From an uncultured Bulleidia sp. (GTDB lineage Bacteria > Bacillota_I > Bacilli_A > Erysipelotrichales > Erysipelotrichaceae), in NCBI GenBank assembly GCA_947087645.1, contig CAMUDN010000006.1:1-64000 (forward strand): DNA of 64,000 nucleotides. Reading direction: 5' to 3'. Below, one piece after another: positions 8,650 to 17,528 of this stretch. Every line of letters begins with the position of its first letter. The first letter of the stretch is position 1. Under the pieces are notes generated by a model. That model did no database searches. It was not told the DNA's origin and saw only the letters and a list, made by a program, of their open reading frames with translations. The position numbers and the translations under genes are program-made.

Positions 8650-10620
8650 ATGAAAAAAGCAATAAAAACAAGCTTATCGGTGTTTTTAACCGCTGCCACT
8701 CTTGTTGGTTGTGGTGGAAAAGCCGGAGCCGGAGCAAGTGTTGCTTCGGAAGACTATAACTATGTTTATGTTGATGATCCAAAGACTTTTGATTATACGA
8801 CGACACAACGTTCGTCAGATACAGAAGTATTGGTAAATTTTGTTGATGGTTTGGTTGAAAATGATTCTTATGGAAATTATGTTGGCTCATTGGCAAAGGA
8901 AATTAAACATAGTGATGACTATAAGACATGGACTTTTAAATTACGTGAAGGAGCAAAGTGGTATACACATGAGCAAGAAGAATATGCTGATGTAAAAGCA
9001 CAAGACTTCGTTACAGGTTTACGTCACGCTTTGGAAGCAGGTTCAGGAACAGCTTTCTTAGTTGAAGGATTGATTAAGAATGTTGTTGAATTTGAAAAAG
9101 GAAAAGTTCCTTTTGAAGAAGTTGGTATTAAAGCCGTAGATGATCATACAGTTGAGTATACATTGGAAAAACCAGCAACTTATTTTGATTCATTAGCTTC
9201 TTATACAATTCTTTATCCAGTTAACCAAAAGTTTTTGGAATCAAAGGGAGCTGGTTGTAAATTAGGTTCATTTGATGCTAATACATGTAGTTTTGGGGCA
9301 ACAGATCCAAGTTCTATCTTGTATAATGGTCCTTATTTCTTAACTAATTTTACAACTAAGTCAAAAATTGAATATACAAAGAATGAACATTATTGGGATA
9401 AAGACAATGTTCACATTAATAAAGTTAATTTAGTGTTTGATGATGGTCAAGATAATCACTCGGTTATGAAAGGCTTTGAACAAGGCAATTATGTAGTAGC
9501 TAGTATTTCAGGTACTTGGTCAAAAGATGAACAAGAACAATACAAGAAAAAATATGAAGGCAAAGTTACATATGGTATGCCAGATTCATCGACTTATAAT
9601 TTAGTATTTAACTTTAACCGTAAGTCATACAAATATACAGGTCATAAAACAGATGAAGAAAAGCAAGCTACACAAGAAGCTATTCGTAATGTAAACTTCC
9701 GTAAGGCTTTACGTGCTGCATTTGATCGTAATGCATATGCTACGCAACGGACAGGAAATACAGAATTAGCAAATAAGATGTTACGTAATACGATGACAAA
9801 AGGTGATTTCGTAGCTGTTAATGGTGATACATTCTCTATGGCAGTACAGAAGAATTTAAAGGATAAAGAAAGTGTTAAAGGTGATTTAAATGATGGTAAG
9901 GATGCTTTCTATAATCCAGAAATGGCTAAAAAATACCTTGAAGCTGCCAAGGCTGAGGGTGTTAAATTCCCAGTTAAATTAGATCTAGTTGCTTTCAGTG
10001 CTGGTAGCTTGTTTGTTAACCAAGCTAACTCCATGAAGAAATCTGTTGAAGCAGCAACAAATGGTCAAATTTTAATTAATGTCATTGAAGAAAAAGATCA
10101 AGATAAATACACATCTATAACATATACTGTTGAAGATGCTAAAGATAATGACTGGGATATTTCTAATGCTACGGGTTGGGGTCCAGACTATTTAGATCCT
10201 CGTTCTTATTTGAATATTTATTCACCAGTTAACGGTGATATGATGAAGTCATTAGGAATCAATGCTAAAGTTTCAAAATTCTATAATGATAGTGATGCTG
10301 CCGCAGCAACTGCTTTGAAGTTGAATGACTATCAAGAATTATTGACATCAGCTGATAATATTCATAGTGATTTGAATAAACGTTTTGAAGCATATGCTAA
10401 AGCTGAAGCATGGTTAACAGATAATGTTTTACAAATTCCAATTGCCTGCCTACCAGTTGTTTATAGAGTTTCTAAAATTAAACCATTTACTGGTATTTAT
10501 TCACCAGCCGGTCCTTCAGATAAAAAGTTTAAACGGCTGATTGTAACCAAAGAAATTGTTACAGCTGATGAATATAATAAAGCTAAGACAGAATGGATGA
10601 ATAAGCGTTTGAAGAAGTAA
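8650..10620 (+). CDS. oppA: Oligopeptide ABC transporter substrate-binding lipoprotein OppA
   Basis: Extracellular lipoprotein that captures peptides for the Opp importer. A lipoprotein signal peptide (MKKAIKTSLSVFLTAATLVGC) ends in the lipobox LVGC with Cys21 as lipidation site. The SBP_bac_5 fold follows (DPKTFDYTTTQRSSD near residue 43; WGPDYLDPRSYLNIY late). At 656 aa it is larger than typical OppA (about 540). Cys203 and Cys213 could form a disulfide. GGAGGG precedes the ATG. A terminator separates it from oppBCDF, probably giving more OppA than transporter. Confidence 0.93.
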   Translation: MKKAIKTSLSVFLTAATLVGCGGKAGAGASVASEDYNYVYVDDPKTFDYTTTQRSSDTEVLVNFVDGLVENDSYGNYVGSLAKEIKHSDDYKTWTFKLREGAKWYTHEQEEYADVKAQDFVTGLRHALEAGSGTAFLVEGLIKNVVEFEKGKVPFEEVGIKAVDDHTVEYTLEKPATYFDSLASYTILYPVNQKFLESKGAGCKLGSFDANTCSFGATDPSSILYNGPYFLTNFTTKSKIEYTKNEHYWDKDNVHINKVNLVFDDGQDNHSVMKGFEQGNYVVASISGTWSKDEQEQYKKKYEGKVTYGMPDSSTYNLVFNFNRKSYKYTGHKTDEEKQATQEAIRNVNFRKALRAAFDRNAYATQRTGNTELANKMLRNTMTKGDFVAVNGDTFSMAVQKNLKDKESVKGDLNDGKDAFYNPEMAKKYLEAAKAEGVKFPVKLDLVAFSAGSLFVNQANSMKKSVEAATNGQILINVIEEKDQDKYTSITYTVEDAKDNDWDISNATGWGPDYLDPRSYLNIYSPVNGDMMKSLGINAKVSKFYNDSDAAAATALKLNDYQELLTSADNIHSDLNKRFEAYAKAEAWLTDNVLQIPIACLPVVYRVSKIKPFTGIYSPAGPSDKKFKRLIVTKEIVTADEYNKAKTEWMNKRLKK

Positions 10621-10630
10621 TGCTATAAGA

Positions 10631-10655
10631 AGGTGTGCAATAGCACACCTTTTTT
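10631..10655 (+). terminator. Intrinsic terminator between oppA and oppB
   Basis: AGGTGTGC (10631-10638), loop AATA, GCACACCT (10643-10650), then T-run. It lies 10 bases after the oppA stop and likely makes oppA expression exceed that of oppBCDF. Confidence 0.88.
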
Positions 10656-10670
10656 AGTTAAATAAGCGTA

Positions 10671-10686
10671 ATGAAAGAATTTTCAT
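10671..10686. promoter_or_regulatory. Palindromic operator candidate upstream of oppB
   Basis: ATGAAAGAATTTTCAT is the exact reverse complement of the element at 8521-8536. It lies in the oppA-oppB gap after the terminator, about 90 bases before the oppB ATG, which suggests that oppBCDF has its own regulated promoter. Confidence 0.5.
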
Positions 10687-10774
10687 TAATTGTTTTTGAA
10701 AAAAATGACATTTTAACAGTGAAAATGATTTCTGGTTGTGCTAAACTAAATAAGATACAAGAAAGGGTGAAAAT

Positions 10775-12247
10775 ATGAGTCGATATATTGTTGGACGTTT
10801 GATCCGATCTGTGTTTTCTATTTTTGTGGTAGTTGTTATTGCTCTTACATTGGTATATACACAGGTAAAGAGAGAACTTGTTTTTATTCAGGATCCAACA
10901 TATCAAAAATTGAAAGATGATGATTCTAAGAAGCGATATGTTAATGGTGTATATGAGCGCTTAGGATATTTAGACTTTAAGGAACAGAGTGATATCTGCA
11001 AAGGTAAAAAAGATACGTGTATGCTATCACATTCCCCAGAAGCAAAAGAAGAATTTGATAAGTTGCAAAAGAAAGGATATACCGTTGATACATATAGTGA
11101 TGGTTTATATTATGCAACAAAAGACTATACGGTTTTAGAATTAGTGAAGAATTGGTTTGGTCGGTTAATTGAGATAGATCATCCATGGCGGATTCAAGAT
11201 GATCAAAATAAAAATTTAAGTCGAAAATTATATATTGAAAATGACTATAATGGTCTACCTGCTATTAAAGGATCGGGTACTAATCATAAGTATCTTTTAT
11301 ATTTTGATGGTCGTTTTCCATTTGTTCATCAAAATTTTATACGCTTAAATTTTGGTATTTCATATCCGACATTTGGTGGCTTAGATGTAGGTACTGTTTT
11401 AAGTCAAACACAGGGTTCAGCTAAGCAACAGTCAGTTGTTTATGAGACAGGTAAAAAAGGTAATAGTGCTATTCGTTTGCATACTTGTAAATATAAAAGT
11501 TCATCAACTATTGATGATTTAGATCGTGGTCGTTTTAATGATAATTATGCTAACTGTGCAAGTTTACAAAAAGATCCTTCGATGATGCAAGTTTCGATGA
11601 TGATGGGTTTGATGGCTTTAGTTATAACCTATTTGATTGGTATTCCATCAGGTATGTCAATGGCATCGCATAAAGATAAGTGGCAAGATAAATTAGGTAC
11701 TATTTATATCAATATCATGTCTGCTGTTCCATCTTTAGCATTTATTTATTTCTTACAATATATTGGTACTTTATTTGGCTTTCCAGATAAATTTCCGACT
11801 TTAGGTGCACATAATATTAAGTCATATGTTTTACCAGTTCTAATACTTAGCTTAATGTCAACTGGTGGAATAATGATGTGGATGAGACGATTTATGCTAG
11901 ATCAAGTAAATTCTGATTATGTTAAATTTGCTCGGGCAAAAGGATTATCACAAAAGGAAATATTCCGTAAACATATTTTACGTAATGCTTCTATTCCTTT
12001 AGTGAATGGTATACCGGCTGCTATTATTTTAACTATTTCGGGAGCCGTTATTACGGAAACAGTATTTGCTATACCTGGTATGGGTAAAATGCTACCGGAT
12101 GCAATTAGAGCATATAATAACCCAATGGTTGTAGCGATTACGTTTATTTTTACAACATTATCCATTCTATCTTTATTGTTAGGTGATTTATTAGTAACGG
12201 TTGTGGATCCACGTATTCAATTAAGTTCGAAAGGAGAGAGTAGATAA
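10775..12247 (+). CDS. oppB: Oligopeptide ABC transporter permease OppB with large extracellular insertion
   Basis: Membrane subunit of the peptide importer. TM1 (about residues 9-29) is followed by a long hydrophilic insertion (about 30-270) before the remaining five membrane segments; the permease signature with the EAA-type loop (DYVKFARAKGLSQKEIF) is near residues 381-397. At 490 aa it is about 180 residues longer than typical OppB. The insertion carries two Cys pairs (75/82 and 238/261), so disulfides outside the cell are possible. Similar extended OppB proteins are known in Mollicutes and relatives. AAAGGG precedes the ATG; oppC starts at the last base of the stop codon. Confidence 0.92.
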   Translation: MSRYIVGRLIRSVFSIFVVVVIALTLVYTQVKRELVFIQDPTYQKLKDDDSKKRYVNGVYERLGYLDFKEQSDICKGKKDTCMLSHSPEAKEEFDKLQKKGYTVDTYSDGLYYATKDYTVLELVKNWFGRLIEIDHPWRIQDDQNKNLSRKLYIENDYNGLPAIKGSGTNHKYLLYFDGRFPFVHQNFIRLNFGISYPTFGGLDVGTVLSQTQGSAKQQSVVYETGKKGNSAIRLHTCKYKSSSTIDDLDRGRFNDNYANCASLQKDPSMMQVSMMMGLMALVITYLIGIPSGMSMASHKDKWQDKLGTIYINIMSAVPSLAFIYFLQYIGTLFGFPDKFPTLGAHNIKSYVLPVLILSLMSTGGIMMWMRRFMLDQVNSDYVKFARAKGLSQKEIFRKHILRNASIPLVNGIPAAIILTISGAVITETVFAIPGMGKMLPDAIRAYNNPMVVAITFIFTTLSILSLLLGDLLVTVVDPRIQLSSKGESR

Positions 12248-13173
12248 TGAATGCTAAACAAGATGAATTATTTACCTTTGTTGATTTAGATAGTCTGGCA
12301 TCGGAACATATTGCTAGTCCTCGCTACTCATATTGGAAATCCGTTTTTCGTAAATTCTTTTCAAGTAAAGTTGCCATTTTTTTCTTAGTATTATCAGCAA
12401 TTGTCATTTTGATGGCTATGATTTATCCATCTGTTTCAGGCTTTGATCCAAGAGCAAAAGAATTTATTAATGACTTTTCTCGACGTTTTGTAAAACCTAA
12501 TGCTCATTTCTGGTTTGGTACAGATACGGTTGGGGATTCTTTATTTGACTCAGTATGGTTAGGTACAAGGACATCATTAAGTATTGCTATTATTTCTACT
12601 ATAATTACAAATGTTGTGGGTATTGTTGTAGGAGCGTTTTGGGGTTATTCAAAAAAATTAGATGTCTTCATGATTGAACTTTATAATGTTATTGCTAATG
12701 TTCCATTTACTTTAGTTGTTATGATTTTGATGTATGTTATCGGTATTGGATTTTGGCAATTAATTTTCTCTTTAACAGTTACAACATGGTTAGGAATGGC
12801 ATATTCTATTCGTATTCAAGTAATGATGATTCGTGATCGTGAATATAATTTAGCTTCACGCTGTTTAGGAACTTCAACGCCAAAGATTATTCGACATAAT
12901 ATTTTGCCATACTTAGTTTCGGTTATTGTTACTTCATTATCTCGTGATGTGCCAAGTTTTATTTCTTTTGAAGTGTTTTTATCTTATTTAGGAATAGGTT
13001 TGAGTGAAAATGATATTTCATTAGGAAGATTGATTTCTAAATATTCAACTTACATGACATCAGCTGGGTATTTGTTTTGGATACCAGTATTTATGTCAGC
13101 AATTATTTCTGTTTCACTTTATATCGTTGGTCAGACTTTAGCCGATGCGGCTGATCCAAAGACACATATGTAG
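12247..13173 (+). CDS. oppC: Oligopeptide ABC transporter permease OppC
   Basis: Second membrane subunit, 308 aa, with an N-terminal cytoplasmic tail, TM1 at about 40-60, a short periplasm-facing domain with the OppC hallmark HWFGTD variant (AHFWFGTDTVGDSLFD, about residues 92-107) and five further membrane segments. The EAA loop is DREYNLASRCLGTSTPKIIRHNI. It overlaps oppB by one base (TAATG) and precedes oppD by 11 bases, so the four genes form a tight operon. Confidence 0.94.
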   Translation: MNAKQDELFTFVDLDSLASEHIASPRYSYWKSVFRKFFSSKVAIFFLVLSAIVILMAMIYPSVSGFDPRAKEFINDFSRRFVKPNAHFWFGTDTVGDSLFDSVWLGTRTSLSIAIISTIITNVVGIVVGAFWGYSKKLDVFMIELYNVIANVPFTLVVMILMYVIGIGFWQLIFSLTVTTWLGMAYSIRIQVMMIRDREYNLASRCLGTSTPKIIRHNILPYLVSVIVTSLSRDVPSFISFEVFLSYLGIGLSENDISLGRLISKYSTYMTSAGYLFWIPVFMSAIISVSLYIVGQTLADAADPKTHM

Positions 13174-13184
13174 GGAGGTAAGAT

Positions 13185-14291
13185 ATGCAAGAAGAAAAGA
13201 TTAATTTAGATGCTTCTTTAGCTAAGCAGTCAAAAAAAGCAATTCTTAGTGCCCGTGATATTGTCGTTAAATTTAAAGTTCGGGAACGTACTTTAACAGC
13301 GATTAGAAATGTTTCAGTTGACTTAATAGATGGTGAAACATTAGCTATTGTCGGTGAATCAGGATCTGGTAAATCAGTTTTTACGAAAACATTTACGGGT
13401 ATGTTAGAAGCTAATGGTTACATTTCGAATGGCCGTATTATGTTTGAAGGTCAAAATTTATTGGATAATAAAACAGATAAAGATTGGGAAAAAATTAGAG
13501 GTAAGAAGATTGCAACTATTTTTCAAGATCCGATGACTTCATTAAATCCTATTCGCTCAATTGGCTCACAAATTACGGAAGTAATTGTTAAACATCAAGG
13601 TAAATCAATTGGTGAAGCACGAAAAGAAGCTGTTGATTTGATGAAAAAAGTAGGTATTAATAATGCCGAAAAACGTTTTGATGAATATCCTTTTCAATAC
13701 TCTGGGGGAATGCGACAACGGATCGTTATAGCGATTGCTTTAGCTTGTCATCCAAAGATTTTAATTTGTGATGAGCCAACTACTGCTCTTGATGTTACCA
13801 TTCAGGCTCAGATTATTAAACTGATTAAGGAATTATCGCATGAATATCATTTCACTACTGTTTATATTACGCATGACTTAGGAGTAGTTGCTAATGTTGC
13901 AGATAAAGTAGCTGTAATGTATGCTGGTCAAATTGTTGAATATGGTACCGTGGAAGAAATTTTCTATGATCCAAAGCATCCTTATACATGGGCTTTATTA
14001 AGTTCTTTGCCACAATTAGGTATTAAAGGTAAAGATTTATATGCGATTACAGGTACGCCACCAAGTCTTTTTGAAGAAATTAAAGGTGATGCCTTTGCAC
14101 CTCGTAATCCATATGCAATGAAAATTGATTTTGAGCAAGAACCACCTATGTTTGCAGTAACAAATACTCATCTTGCTAAAACGTGGCTGATGGATCCTCG
14201 GGCACCTAAAGTTGAAAAACCTGAAGTTATTCGCAATTTACATGAACGTTTATTGCAAACATTAGGCGAAGGAGGAATTTATCATGGCTAA
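13185..14291 (+). CDS. oppD: Oligopeptide ABC transporter ATPase OppD
   Basis: Cytoplasmic ATPase of the peptide importer. Walker [10 protein letters not shown]-loop [10 protein letters not shown], signature YSGGMRQR and Walker [15 protein letters not shown] are all present. The C-terminal oligopeptide domain ([14 protein letters not shown] onward) follows; it is Cys-poor compared with the usual Fe-S-binding version in many OppD proteins. 368 aa. GGAGG precedes the ATG and the end overlaps oppF by eight bases. Confidence 0.95.
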   Translation: MQEEKINLDASLAKQSKKAILSARDIVVKFKVRERTLTAIRNVSVDLIDGETLAIVGESGSGKSVFTKTFTGMLEANGYISNGRIMFEGQNLLDNKTDKDWEKIRGKKIATIFQDPMTSLNPIRSIGSQITEVIVKHQGKSIGEARKEAVDLMKKVGINNAEKRFDEYPFQYSGGMRQRIVIAIALACHPKILICDEPTTALDVTIQAQIIKLIKELSHEYHFTTVYITHDLGVVANVADKVAVMYAGQIVEYGTVEEIFYDPKHPYTWALLSSLPQLGIKGKDLYAITGTPPSLFEEIKGDAFAPRNPYAMKIDFEQEPPMFAVTNTHLAKTWLMDPRAPKVEKPEVIRNLHERLLQTLGEGGIYHG

Positions 14292-15225
14292 TACGGAAAA
14301 AGAAGTACTTATTTCAGCTAAAAATTTAGAAGTTACATTTGGCAATGGTCATCATAAATTTGTGGCAGTTAAAGATGTTAATTTTGATGTCTATCGGGGA
14401 GAAACTTTTTCTTTAGTTGGTGAATCAGGTTCAGGTAAAACGACAGTAGCACGTGCTTTGATTAGAATTAATCCCTTATCTAAAGGTGAAGTAATTTTTG
14501 AAGGTAAACGTATTTCAGGTAAAATTGATCGAGCCTTAGATCGGGAAGTTGTTAAGAAAATTCAAATGGTATTTCAAGATCCGGCAGCTTCTTTAAATGA
14601 AAGAGCAACCATTGAATATATTGTTTCAGAAGGATTATATAATTTTCATCTTTATAAAGATGAAAATGATCGGCGAAAAAAGGTTGTTTCAGCATTAAAT
14701 GAAGTTGGATTATTGGAAGAACATTTATCAAGATATCCACATGAATTTTCTGGTGGTCAAAGACAGCGTATCGGTATTGCTCGAGCAATTATTATGCAGC
14801 CAGAATTATTGATTGCTGATGAGCCAATTTCAGCATTAGATGTGTCAATTAGAGCACAGGTTTTAAACTTACTTAAAAAGTTACAGAAAGACCGTAATTT
14901 GACAACTGTATTTATTGCTCATGATTTATCTGTTGTACGTTATATATCTGATCGTATTGCTGTTATTCATTTAGGACGTATTGTGGAATTAGCGGAAACA
15001 AATGAATTATTCCGTAATCCTTTGCATCCTTATACCCAGTCATTATTAGCAGCTGTACCAATTCCTGATCCACAAATTGAGAAAGCAAAAGTGGTACCGA
15101 CTTATTCCTTAGATGCTCATAACTATGCTACAGATAAGCCAAGTTTTCAAGAAATTAAGCCTGGTCATTTTGTTTGGGCAAATGCAGCTGAAATGGCTGA
15201 ATATCGTAAAAAGATAAAGCTATAA
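14284..15225 (+). CDS. oppF: Oligopeptide ABC transporter ATPase OppF
   Basis: Second ATPase of the Opp complex, partner of OppD. It has Walker [11 protein letters not shown]-loop [14 protein letters not shown], signature [15 protein letters not shown], Walker [15 protein letters not shown] and the C-terminal [12 protein letters not shown] motif. 313 aa is standard. AAGGAGGA at the end of oppD serves as its ribosome-binding site. A terminator follows, closing the operon. Confidence 0.95.
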   Translation: MANTEKEVLISAKNLEVTFGNGHHKFVAVKDVNFDVYRGETFSLVGESGSGKTTVARALIRINPLSKGEVIFEGKRISGKIDRALDREVVKKIQMVFQDPAASLNERATIEYIVSEGLYNFHLYKDENDRRKKVVSALNEVGLLEEHLSRYPHEFSGGQRQRIGIARAIIMQPELLIADEPISALDVSIRAQVLNLLKKLQKDRNLTTVFIAHDLSVVRYISDRIAVIHLGRIVELAETNELFRNPLHPYTQSLLAAVPIPDPQIEKAKVVPTYSLDAHNYATDKPSFQEIKPGHFVWANAAEMAEYRKKIKL

Positions 15226-15236
15226 TTTTAAAATAA

Positions 15237-15260
15237 AAAGTGGTTTACAAACCACTTTTT
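15237..15260. terminator. Terminator shared by oppF and the convergent gene
   Basis: AGTGGTT pairs with AACCACT around TACA, flanked by an A-run and a T-run, so it can act on both strands: oppF (+) and the minus-strand gene at 15277-15606. Confidence 0.85.
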
Positions 15261-15276
15261 TAATAGAAAATTAATT

Positions 15277-15606
15277 TTAATAGAAAAAATCAAGTATAAA
15301 ACTAAGGATAATAAGTAAAAAAGATGCATATAAGCAAGGATTAGAAAACTTTTTTCTTTGTTTTATAAGATTTTCTTTATATGTTTTAAAATCATGATCA
15401 CGATACTTACGATAACTTAAAAAAGTGTAATCTCCTTTTAACCAGGATAGATAAAAAATACCAACTAATAAATAAATAAAGCCCATAATCGTTAAAGAAT
15501 TTAAAAAGGATAAGAATGTTTTTTGAACGATGAAAATGATAATTGCTAAAATAATAGCGAATAGAAATAGAAACCATACTTTTTTATCCTTGTAAACTTT
15601 AAACAT
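15277..15606 (-). CDS. Small membrane protein, DUF3899-like
   Basis: A 109-aa protein with a short basic N-terminus, membrane segments at about residues 10-28, 36-55 and 93-108, and a charged Tyr-rich loop (SYRKYRDHDFKTYKENL) between the second and third. This organisation resembles DUF3899 proteins of Firmicutes, which have no known function; the assignment is from memory of the family pattern. No Shine-Dalgarno sequence precedes the ATG; instead TATAAT (minus strand) ends six bases before it, suggesting a leaderless mRNA. Confidence 0.7.
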   Translation of the reverse strand: MFKVYKDKKVWFLFLFAIILAIIIFIVQKTFLSFLNSLTIMGFIYLLVGIFYLSWLKGDYTFLSYRKYRDHDFKTYKENLIKQRKKFSNPCLYASFLLIILSFILDFFY

Positions 15607-15612
15607 AACTGT

Positions 15613-15618
15613 ATTATA
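15613..15618 (-). promoter_or_regulatory. -10 box placing transcription start at the ATG of the small membrane protein
   Basis: TATAAT on the minus strand, followed by six bases and the ATG. Usual -10 to start distances put the transcript's first base on or beside the A of the ATG. Confidence 0.5.
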
Positions 15619-15651
15619 GCGAAAAAAATGACATATTAAAAGGTAAGTACA

Positions 15652-15681
15652 TTGAATTGAAAGAAAACAAAATGATATAAT
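15652..15681 (+). promoter_or_regulatory. Promoter of sepF operon
   Basis: TTGAAT (15652-15657), 18-bp spacer, TATAAT (15676-15681), then AGAGGT and the sepF ATG at 15707. Confidence 0.65.
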
Positions 15682-15706
15682 TTAAAAATAGATAAGAGGT
15701 AATAAT

Positions 15707-16114
15707 ATGGACTTAAATAAATTAAAAAATTGGATTGCTCCTATCGAAGAAGATGAAGAAGATTCTTTAGAAGTTAATACACAGGAAATGGATGCTGTAG
15801 CACCCGTAAGTAGCTATGAATCATCGAAATCAAAAATTAAGAAGGTAGCTAGTAATACACAAATGGTTTTATTTGAACCTCGTGATTTTAGCCAAGCAGA
15901 AGAGGTTGGTAAGCATTTAAAAGAATGTCGGGCAGCAGTTGTTAATCTGCATAAATTGCCTCGTGATGCAGCCCAAAGGATGATTGATTTTTTGACAGGT
16001 GTTGTATATGCTGTTGATGGTTCAATTCAGAAGATTGGTCATAATGTTATTCTTTGTACACCACGTAATGTACCAGTTGAAGGAACAATTGACTTAAAAT
16101 CGGATGAGGACTAA
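15707..16114 (+). CDS. sepF: Cell division protein SepF
   Basis: FtsZ-binding protein that assembles into rings and links FtsZ to the membrane. The N-terminal helix (MDLNKLKNWIAP) is the membrane-targeting part, an acidic linker follows, and the conserved core (about residues 50-130) contains LFEPRDFSQAEEVGKHLKE and AAQRMIDFLTGVVYAVDG. 135 aa is typical. The order sepF-ylmH-divIVA-ileS matches the tail of the Firmicutes division cluster, here without ylmG. It overlaps ylmH by 11 bases. Confidence 0.94.
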   Translation: MDLNKLKNWIAPIEEDEEDSLEVNTQEMDAVAPVSSYESSKSKIKKVASNTQMVLFEPRDFSQAEEVGKHLKECRAAVVNLHKLPRDAAQRMIDFLTGVVYAVDGSIQKIGHNVILCTPRNVPVEGTIDLKSDED

Positions 16115-16829
16115 TTTAATAGCTCATTTACAAGATCTAAAAGAAAAAAGTATATTATGGCATAAAACAATAAGTTCAGATTTTCTTGATGAAATAGAAT
16201 TAATAGCAGCTAAGTCTATTTTTCCAAGTAGTGATGAAATATTATATTTTGGTGGTTATGATAAGGCAAGTAAACAGAAAGTAATCTTCACATCAAATGG
16301 TAGAATAGATGATATTGATATTGTCTGTTTAAAAGCGGAAATTAATCAACGCTTTTGTAAAATTAATCATCGTGATGTTTTTGGTGCTTTAATGGCTTTA
16401 CAGGTAGAACGTAAAGCATTTGGTGATTTTTGGATTGAAGATACAGCTATTTATTTGTATACAAGTAAAAAAATGGTTACTTTCTTTAAAACTTATTTTA
16501 AGCAAGTAAATCAGCTTAAAATTCAATGGCAAGAGTTGTCTTTTTGGCCTAATCATGAACGAAAATTCATCGAATTAGAACTTATTATTGCGGCTAATCG
16601 GCTGGATGCTATAGTTGCATCTTTAGCTAAAATATCACGTTCAGCAGCTAAAAAATATATTTTTGAAGGAATGGTTTCATATAATCATAAAATGATTGAA
16701 GATGGTAATAAAATGTGCCATAATGGGTCTATCATTTCCATTCGTGGTTGTGGTCGGTTTTTATTTGTAGCTATTCTAAGGCAAACTAAAAGTGGTCGCT
16801 TAGTTGCTAAAATCAAGCATTTTATCTGA
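16104..16829 (+). CDS. ylmH: S4-domain RNA-binding protein YlmH
   Basis: 241-aa protein with an N-terminal YlmH-type domain and a C-terminal S4 RNA-binding domain (about residues 165-235, with ANRLDAIVASLAKISRSAAKKYIFEG). YlmH is part of the division cluster in Firmicutes and has been linked to ribosome-associated quality control, which is interesting because rqcH is present at 39.9 kb. Start: the ATG at 16104 lies inside sepF and directly gives the expected N-terminus. Confidence 0.88.
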   Translation: MRTNLIAHLQDLKEKSILWHKTISSDFLDEIELIAAKSIFPSSDEILYFGGYDKASKQKVIFTSNGRIDDIDIVCLKAEINQRFCKINHRDVFGALMALQVERKAFGDFWIEDTAIYLYTSKKMVTFFKTYFKQVNQLKIQWQELSFWPNHERKFIELELIIAANRLDAIVASLAKISRSAAKKYIFEGMVSYNHKMIEDGNKMCHNGSIISIRGCGRFLFVAILRQTKSGRLVAKIKHFI

Positions 16830-16841
16830 AAGGAGAAAGGG

Positions 16842-17312
16842 ATGGATCGGCCGACAAAATTTCGAAAAACAAGATTTGGTTATGATCGTTTTGAAGTGGA
16901 TGCTAAATTTGAAGAGATGGAAGCCAGTTTATCCATTTTGACTCGTAAAATAGAACTTTATCAGAACAGTATAGTTGAATTGCAGACAGAAAATGATCAT
17001 TTAAGATCCCAATTACAGCTATTACAAATAAGAAGCAAAGATGCTGAAGTTCAAGCAGCACAGATAAAGTCAATTGCTATTAATGAAGCAACTAAGGTTA
17101 TTAATACAGCTCGTCATAATGCTGATTTAATGATTCAGGAAACATTAGATAATGCTCATTCTGTATTGCAAAAATTAACTACTTTATATGATGATGCAGG
17201 GATAGTTAAAAAAGAAATGAAAGAGCAGTTGCAACAAATTAATAAAGAATTAGATGAGTTTAAATTACCAGATTTACCTGATCGGGAATGGTTAAAAAAG
17301 TTTGAAGAATAA
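16842..17312 (+). CDS. divIVA: DivIVA-family cell division protein
   Basis: 156-aa coiled-coil protein. The N-terminal segment FRKTRFGYDRFEVDAKFEEME is a DivIVA-type membrane-curvature domain and is followed by heptad-rich coiled coil from about residue 30 to 140. It recruits partners to division sites and poles in Gram-positives. AAAGGAGAAAGG precedes the ATG; it lies 12 bases after ylmH and just upstream of the ileS T-box leader. Confidence 0.88.
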   Translation: MDRPTKFRKTRFGYDRFEVDAKFEEMEASLSILTRKIELYQNSIVELQTENDHLRSQLQLLQIRSKDAEVQAAQIKSIAINEATKVINTARHNADLMIQETLDNAHSVLQKLTTLYDDAGIVKKEMKEQLQQINKELDEFKLPDLPDREWLKKFEE

Positions 17313-17324
17313 ATACGTTGAAAA

Positions 17325-17510
17325 GGACATGCCAACTTAGATCTATGTTATAGAGAGCTTTTGGATGGTGAAAAAAAGTACATAACTAGGAATTGGATAT
17401 CACCTTGGAGTATACGTAATTCTGCGTTAAAGAAAAAGAAGTGTATAGTGCAAGCTATAAACTAAGGTGGTACCGCGTTTAAGACGTCCTTAGATAGGAC
17501 GTCTTTTTCT
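17325..17510 (+). promoter_or_regulatory. T-box leader, tRNA-Ile responsive
   Basis: An AGAGAG-containing stem I, the specifier ATC (17399-17401) in GGATATCACC, the T-box sequence AAGGTGGTACCGCG (17464-17477) and a terminator (stem 17481-17490 with 17496-17505, then T-run). Uncharged tRNA-Ile is expected to stabilise the antiterminator and allow ileS transcription. A TTGAAA lies at 17318-17323 but no good -10, so the leader may be read from the sepF operon. Confidence 0.92.
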
Positions 17511-17528
17511 TTTGTAAAGGAGGAGAAT

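Noticed and set aside
8394..8896. Minus-strand reading frames over tRNA-Ser and the oppA start
   Set aside because: They run through the tRNA gene and antisense to a clear lipoprotein signal peptide; no ribosome-binding sites or protein-like composition.
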